A stretch of DNA of 64,000 nt from Dermatemys mawii. Taxonomy: Eukaryota > Chordata > Testudines > Dermatemydidae. Shown piece after piece: positions 58,261 to 64,000 of this stretch (position 1 is the first letter of the stretch; the number at the start of each line of letters is the position of its first letter). The position numbers were made by a program, and so were the translations under genes. The notes under the pieces are model-generated. The model ran no database searches, had not been told where the DNA came from, and saw only the letters and a program-made list of their open reading frames with translations. Location of the stretch: positions 71,744,690 through 71,808,689 of the forward strand of contig ML677341.1 in the NCBI GenBank assembly GCA_007922305.1. The letters run 5' to 3'.

Positions 58261-58383
58261 TAGGTGACTAGACAACAAGTATGGAAAAAGCGGGATGCGG
58301 ATAGGGGATAATAGGAGCCTATATAAGAAAAAGACCCCAAAATTGGGACTGTCCCTATAAAATCGGGACATCTGGTCACCCTA
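58261..58383 (-). mobile_element. hAT-like MITE, GGTGACCAGA family, copy 7
   Basis: 123 bases from TAGGTGACTAGAC to ATCTGGTCACCCTA, with an 8-bp duplication GCCAGTGC / GCCAATGC (58253-58260, 58384-58391; one change). Confidence 0.9.
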
Positions 58384-58391
58384 GCCAATGC

Positions 58392-59499
58392 CCCTTGAGA
58401 AGGCAGTTTCCAGAAACTGATCGCCGGGGATATGCCCTCTACAGCTGGGAAGGAAGGGGAATCTCAGTGCTTGCTGGGGCTTGTGGATAGGGAGGTGAAT
58501 TTTAAATGGACAATCCCCAACTCAGCGCTTGTACATGATGAGAAAAACCAGAGTCCCTACTATCCTGGGGCTGGGATTCAGCCCTCCAAGCTCAAGCTTT
58601 CCTTCTTGTGCAAACAAGCTTCCAGCAATGGAAATGCATCAGCCACTCTGCAGGAAGCGCACATGGGGTTTGCGGTGTTCAGGCAAGTTGTTCAGTGAAA
58701 AGCAAAGTGCCATTTAAAATGTATGCACCTCAGTGCAGGAGCTTTTTCTTTAGCTGTTTAGTAGTATTATTTTTTCCGCTGGGGTCTTTTGAAACACTAG
58801 AAAAATAATAAACTTTTTAGATAATGCTTTCTTAGCCAAAAGGCTGAGAAGCGACATGCGTAGGAGACAGAGGAATGAGGAGCCCATTCATGACAAATAA
58901 GAGTAAGGCCTGACAGGGGGGCCCCTCATGCTGCCCTTGGGGGCCAGCCAATCCCCTTGCAGAACCTCAGGGTTCTGCTGCCATGCTCTGGCATTTAAAG
59001 CTTCACAGACAGATAGCGGAGCACCGGTCTGGCTGTGTTCTGCAGATACCAACTCTTTAGTGACAGAGCTACAGCTAAATCCTTACTTGTTGTCAGTGAC
59101 CAGTAGCACTTCCCCTGCCAAAGGCAAGTAGATGCCATGGGCATGTGAAGTAAGGATTGGGCAGCAACGGAAAATGCCAAGGGGAAAAGTCTTTCCCCAG
59201 CTGGACCATGTTGTGTAACTTACACCAGCTCCAGGCAGGCTTCAACAGCACTATTCCTGCATGCCTGCACCATGCACTCTGCCTGGGGGAAGAAGCCATC
59301 TCCTGTGCAACTCTCCCCTGTGTGTATCAGATCTTCTCTCAGAACTCCCCACATTCCATGTTAGGGCACGGTATACACCTGGCTCTGCTGAAGAGGTGGT
59401 GCAGAGTCCCGGGCTACTCATCTGCTTCAGTTGCCACTAGCTACGCCCCAATGTACACATTTGTGCAGTGCATGGCGATGCGGAACAGTGGGGATCATC
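58392..59499. other. No gene or recognised repeat
   Basis: About 1.1 kb. Frames of 60-129 codons at 58432-59546 overlap and have no domain. Confidence 0.5.
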
Positions 59500-59690
59500 A
59501 GGCCCCTGGCTTCTCAGTCCACCTCTGCTACTCATTCATCGTATAGCCTTGGCCAAGTCACTTAATATTAGTATGCCTCGGTTTGCCTTCCTGTAAAGTG
59601 GAGCTGATAAAATGAGAAAACTTCACGGGGTTGCAGTGAAAGGCTTAATCCACTAATGTGTATGAAGCTTGGAGAGCCTTACCGGGAAGG
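59500..59690 (+). mobile_element. MIR-like SINE
   Basis: Sense-strand order: CTTCTCAGTCCACCTCTGCTACTC, TAGCCTTGGCCAAGTCACTTAA, GCCTCGGTTTGCCTTCCTGTAAAGTGGAGCTGATAA, GGGGTTGCAGTGAAAGGCTTAATCCACTAATGTG. The core and tail of a MIR can be followed. Confidence 0.7.
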
Positions 59691-61639
59691 TTCTACAGAA
59701 ATATTATAAGCCTCAGGAACAGCCCTTCTTTGCAGGCCCTGTTATAATCAAAATCTGGGGCTTCCCTCACCCCCAATCTGCCTGTTCAAATTTAAAAGAC
59801 TCTTCCACTTGAACAATTTTTTTAAAAAACCACACAAACCTCCTAAAAGTTTTATGGATCTATCTAATAGCCGTTTCTTTTGGGCAGGGGAGGGACGTTG
59901 GATTGGCTTAAAATAATTAAAAACATGAATGTCTGTGAGGCCGAAAAGTGGGAAAACATGTTCAGCAGGAAGAGTACAAGCACAGTGCAAGTGCATCCTG
60001 GGGGCATTGTGGGGAAACCAAACCGTCTAAGCCATCAAGAGCTAACACACGCGCCTTCCAATGCTGCCTCCAAAACCCTGAGATGCTTTTCCTCAAAAAA
60101 GCCTGATTTGTGCTCAGGAGTCAATGTGTTACTGTGAGGGGGGTGGATGTGAGTGAGGGGCATCCACAAGGGTGGATGGGTGTCTATACATTAATGCGTG
60201 CATGGATGTATGGATGAGCAGTCCAGTGCTTGCCAGTGTTTGAGCAATTATCCTGAACATGGGGGGGCTGTGTTGGAGGATTTGGGTGGCAGAAGGGAGC
60301 GGTGTAGGCCATGCCTGCTGTGACAATTCCAGGCCACTCTCAGTTTTCTGTTGCCTCAGACACACACAGCACCTAAGCACTCAATGGTAGTTGCTATTTA
60401 AACAAGCCAGTTGTTAATAAATGGAGCCTTTTAACTCTAATTGGAGAAGAACCACCAGCCTGCAAACCTCCCAGAGCTCTTCAATTATAGATAGAGCCCC
60501 AGAATGGCAGGGAACGGCTGAGTGGTTTCCTGAGTAACCACAGAGCTGCTCCAGCCCATTGCTATGAACATAGCTTTACCATCACTCTGGAGTGCCAAGA
60601 CCCTAGATGACTGAGAAGGGCTGGCATTTTATATGCTTCACTCTCCTTTGCTCTGCAGGATCTCCCAGGGCCAGGTGAAGGCTTTGGGCCTCTCATCCCC
60701 TCTAGCTGTAGCTTAGGGAGAAGGGACCATGGCACGTTTGCTGTCATCCATTTTGTCTCCATTCAGTTGCTAGCCACCTGCTGGTTTCTTCCTGCAGCAT
60801 AACCACTTCCGCTTCTTCAGTGAAGGATGGAGCAATTCACCTCTTAGACTGTGTCCATCCTGGGCTCTGCCATATCACAGAGTAAATTGCCTTCCTTTCA
60901 GTAATAAGCGCCCAAGTTGAAACTGCACTTTCATTCCCAGCCCCAGATGGTGCTTGGTCACAAGGAGGAGAACAATAAGAATACAAAGATTGGCACAGGA
61001 AAGGAACATGCAAATGTTTGCACAATGGTCTCATTTCACAGAGCCTTTCACTTGCTCTCTCTTCCAGCCTCCCATTTCTTCCTAACGTACTACACACACA
61101 ACATATCTGCTAGCTCAGATGATGTCTGACCAGACCTGGCATTCCCTCTCAGGGGAAAACTGAAATAAGGCAACAATGCACGGGAGAGGAGGGGGAATGT
61201 GTGGCCACGAGCAAAACAAATCATGTGAACACCACGAGGGGACCATTTGGAACTGGGCTCCTGCTGGTGGGTGGGTGGATGGGAGAGGGGGCGAGGCAGA
61301 GCAGTGATTAACTAGGTAAACTGTTTTGCTGAGGCCTGCCCTCTCATTCGTCTTAGCAGACAACCTCCTGTCTAACAAGGGGGGACAGGGATGAAAAATG
61401 ATTTGGGTAAGATAAGAACTTATATGAAACTTTTTTTTTTCTTTTGGTAGTTTGAAAAAGTTAGGCTCACTCTTTTGAAATGATAGTTCATTTCCCACAA
61501 ATCACACTTGCTTACTGGTCAATTTTATAACATTTCCATTTATTCTTTTAAAAACATTGACACAATCCATACTAGGCAATGAGCAACCCCACCCTCTTGT
61601 CTGGTGTCCCTCCTCAATACCTAAACACGTATATGGCCC
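59691..61639. other. No gene; AT-rich non-repeat block
   Basis: 60395-60500 (GTTGTTAATAAATGGAGCC, AACTCTAATTGGAG, CTTCAATTATAG) is repeat-free and homeobox-site-rich. A T-run is at 61432-61441. No gene or repeat is recognised. Confidence 0.45.
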
Positions 61640-61860
61640 CCATCACCAGAGTACCTGAGTGCTTCACAAACATTAATGAATTTAACCCTCATTGCAACCC
61701 TGTGGAAGGGAATTACCAGGCCCATTCTACAAGTAGAGAACTGAAGCACAGGGAGGCTAAGTGACTTACCACAGTCCCACAGGAAGTCTGTGGTGTAGCC
61801 CGGAACTGGATCTATGTCTCCCTAGTCCCAGACACAGTGCCTGATTCCCTGCTGCCTTGA
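61640..61860 (-). mobile_element. MIR-like SINE
   Basis: Antisense order: GAGTGCTTCACAAACATTAATGAATTTAACCCTC, AGAGAACTGAAGCACAGGGAGGCTAAGTGACTTACC, ACAGGAAGTCTGTGG, then AACTGGATCTATGTC. It is among the better preserved SINE copies here. Confidence 0.7.
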
Positions 61861-61904
61861 ACCTTGTGAAGTCATTTACACCAATGCAAAGTACAGTGCT
61901 GTTA

Positions 61905-62165
61905 TGACTAAATGGTCTAAAATCGTGAGTCAGACCCCAAAAATCATGAGATACGTTTAAAAATCACGAGGGTTTTTTCAAATAATACTTTGGGATTCTT
62001 GTGTTATTTTTTAAGCCTTCTGAATGACCTCTACTCACGATTTCAAGTTTTTCTCCATAAGCACAAGAGCTAGAACCATATATCTGTAAGTGAAGGCTGA
62101 TTGTCACATGATCACTTAACTCCAGGACCTTGGGTTTTAAGAATGCAAGAAGTGGCAAGAGTGGG
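61905..62165. mobile_element. AAAATCATGAG-type dispersed repeat
   Basis: The words AAAATCGTGAG, AAAATCATGAG and AAAATCACGAG recur at intervals (61920, 61940, 61961), followed by TTTCAAGTTTTTCTCC and TCACATGATCACTTAACTCCAGGACC. I recognise the order as a reptile dispersed repeat; superfamily unknown. Confidence 0.5.
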
Positions 62166-62789
62166 GAGGTGCAAACTGGTCACTTTCTGATTTGGGAGCA
62201 TTTTACACCCACATTGTCCTCAGTTAGCATGTCTTCAATGACTAGAGAAAGAACACAATAGGGAACCAGGCCCAAATCCATCCTTCTCTCTTTGCCTGAT
62301 GCCGTCTGGCCTTTCATCTTGTCACACCATGTCTAGTGAGCTCCTCTGATCAGAAGCTGTGTCATTACTGTCAGTACATACTAAGCACTATGCACTCCTA
62401 CGTGGTAGATACAAATGTTAAATACCCAGCATCATTTATCTGGTTGCCCCTCAGCACGTCCTGGTTTGGGTGGGGAACAGAGGATCTCTACTTCGATATT
62501 GTCAGGGAAAAGACTGTATCTTGCTGGTATTTCCAGTCCAACTGGCAGCAGAACGGACCAGCAAACCGCATGAGCCGAAGTAATATTTCACCGGCATTCA
62601 GGGTGAAGATGTGTTTGCAGAGTTGTGGGGGATGGGGGTGAGGTGAGGGGGGAACAGGGATAAAATAGCTAGAGATGCTGCAGCCAGCCAGCTCTCGGGT
62701 ACACAGTAGAGCCCGATGCAGGAAAGAGGAGAGGGTGAGGTAAGGTCAGGATTGAGTAGGAGTGACAGAGCTGTGTGGTCTGGGGACAA
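62166..62789. other. No gene or recognised repeat
   Basis: About 620 bases. A 101-codon frame at 62336-62641 has no domain. Confidence 0.5.
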
Positions 62790-63420
62790 GCTGGTTTACA
62801 TCCCTGATCATCCTGGCTAATAGCCATTAATGGACTTACCCTCCATGAACTTATCTAGTTCTTTTGTAAAAACTAGTTATACTTTGGCCATCGTAACATC
62901 CCATGCCAATGAGTTCTTCAGGTTAATTGTGTGTTGTGTGAAAAAATATTTTCTCTCCTAGTATTAAATGTGCTGCCTAGGCACTACATCAGGCAACTCC
63001 CTACTTTTTGTACTGTGAGAAAGGGTAAATAACACTTCTCAGTTCACTGTCAGTGTCCCCACACCGATCATGATTTTATAAACCTCTTTCGTATCCCCCC
63101 CTTCCTTAGGTGGCTCTTTTCTAAGCTAAACAGCCATAACCTTTTTAGCTTCTCTTCATATAGAAGCTGTTCCATACCCTTGATAATCTTTATTGCCTTT
63201 CTCTGAACCTTTGCCAATGCCACTATATCTTTTTCGAGCTGGGTGCCCAGATCGGCCCTTGATATTCAAGATGAGGGAGCACCAGGCATTTATCTAGTGG
63301 CATTATATTTTCTGTCTTATTTTCTACCCCTTTCCTAACCATTCCTACATTCAATTAGCCTTTTGGACCATTGCTGTGCATTGAGCGTCACTGCCTTTCC
63401 CCTTCCAGTGACTGATCAGT
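62790..63420 (-). mobile_element. CR1 LINE fragment
   Basis: The plus strand carries the antisense CR1 text in proper order: ATCCTGGCTAATAGCCATTAATGGAC, AACTTATCTAGTTCTTTTG, GTTAATTGTGTGTTGTGTGAA, TGATTTTATAAACCTCTTTCGTATCCCCCC, GCCTTTCTCTGAACCTTTGCCAATGCC, GGTGCCCAGATCGGCC...TTCAAGATGAGGG, TAGTGGCATTATATTTTCTGTC. It covers part of the ORF2 C-terminus and 3' UTR with stops and small deletions. CR1 is the dominant LINE of sauropsids, which supports the taxonomic guess. Confidence 0.85.
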
Positions 63421-63524
63421 ACATCGCTGACTTCATTTCCCTTGCCTTTCCCCAGTCCCAGTGTTGTCACCTGGGAAGAGTCAGGAAAGCAAGTCTTCAG
63501 TGGGACATGGAGACAGAAGAGTCC

Positions 63525-63780
63525 CTGGTCCAGTGGCTTAAACATAGGACTTGGCATTAGGAGGGTCGAGTGCTTAATTCATAATGAAAGCGGTGCAGGG
63601 GCTCAACCCATTTTTTTACTTTCCTATGTGATATGGCAAAGCCAGAGGTGCTGGGGCTTAGCCCTGGCAAGCCCTGGTGCAAATTAAGTACTGGGAGAGC
63701 CAGAGGGCTGATGCCAGCTCTCACGCTGGCTCCCTCCCAGCTTTGGGCAAGTCACGTCACCACTGACCTCTCTCACATAG
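63525..63780 (+). mobile_element. tRNA-related/MIR-like SINE, split by a MITE
   Basis: Head: GGTCCAGTGGCTTAAACATAGGACTTGGCATTAGGAGG. Tail after the insertion: GATGCCAGCTCTCACGCTGGC and TTTGGGCAAGTCACGTCACC. The parts are in the normal order of a SINE with A/B boxes and CORE region. Confidence 0.6.
63568..63693 (+). mobile_element. MITE, CAGTGCTTAATT family, copy 2
   Basis: 126 bases with ends GAGTGCTTAATT and the complement of CAGTACTTAATT. The flanks GGAGGGTC (63560-63567) and GGAGAGCC (63694-63701) fit an 8-bp duplication with two transitions. It is the same family as 4309-4468. Confidence 0.75.
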
Positions 63781-64000
63781 CTGTTGACAGATTAGATGCT
63801 GTACTGTTAGAAAAGAGCTCTGAGTATGAACGGGTGCTAAGGATTAGTGTGCTGTTGGGATCACCCTTCCCCAGCCAGGCCATTATTTTACATCCAGGTC
63901 TGTTTCGTCTGTCCTTCTGAGACAGGAATGTGCTTTCCCTTTAAGCTCTCTCCACAGTCACTCATTAAGACAGAAGGGGAGGATGGAGCTCAGAGCTTTT
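63781..64000. other. No gene or recognised repeat
   Basis: The last 220 bases. A 95-codon frame (63633-63920) runs partly through the MITE and SINE and is not a gene. Confidence 0.5.

Noticed and set aside
1..64000. Host protein-coding exons, CRISPR arrays, bacterial operons or viral genomes
   Set aside because: No recognisable exon series, no regularly spaced repeats with spacers, no operon-like gene packing and no gag, pol or env coding remnant was found.

Overview
The window reads as non-coding nuclear DNA of an amniote, most likely a sauropsid and probably a turtle. I base this on the repeat content: CR1-type LINE tails in antisense, MIR/CORE-SINE-like retroposons, L2/L3-like LINE remnants, and many short inverted-repeat DNA transposons ending in GGTGACCAGA, GTCTACACT or CAGGGGTGGGCAAAC. 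The turtle assignment rests on recalled resemblance of these repeats and was not tested by any search. I find no intact protein gene, no exon with convincing splice context, no rRNA or functional tRNA gene, and no CRISPR array. Open frames are short, mutually overlapping and explained by repeats or chance.

Layout. 1-1550: decayed LINE (RT domain and C-terminal zinc-knuckle remnant). 2738-2988: inverted-repeat element. 4166-5401: LTR-like element carrying a small nested MITE. 6536-8452: dense cluster made of a SINE head, a palindromic element, a hAT-like MITE, a 1.27-kb foldback element and a pogo/Tigger-like MITE. 10979-12780: MIR, then a degenerate minisatellite split by a transposon, then a MITE with about 50-bp terminal repeats. 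14240-16725: MIR-like SINE and a second foldback complex. 18558-19153: two hAT-like MITEs. 22570-23270: LINE fragment on the minus strand. 23628-24605: half-palindrome element, a promoter-bearing LTR-like block and a retroposon tail. 25190-25322: hairpin repeat. 26343-26742: 400-base assembly gap. 34963-36827: hAT transposase pseudogene. 38388-40728: three further MITE-type elements. 42544-42665 and 62790-63420: CR1 pieces. 49339-51531: the most complex locus, an LTR-like element containing a palindromic element that itself contains an 853-bp hAT element with a CpG-rich minisatellite. 53373-54560: MIR copies, one split by a 705-bp transposon. 56793-58383: two MITEs flanking a 685-bp inverted-repeat element. 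63568-63693: MITE inside a SINE.

The repeats date one another. Two copies of the same LTR-like element act as mutual empty sites for the insertions each carries, and six of seven copies of one MITE family show 8-bp target duplications, which points to hAT mobilisation. The only sizeable coding remnant is itself a hAT transposase pseudogene; it belongs to a different lineage (zinc-finger/ZMYM1-like), and no link between it and the MITEs is shown. I found no new defence, biosynthetic or regulatory system. The best leads are the nested locus at 49339-51531, the foldback elements, the split minisatellite, and a few AT-rich non-repeat blocks that could be conserved regulatory DNA.
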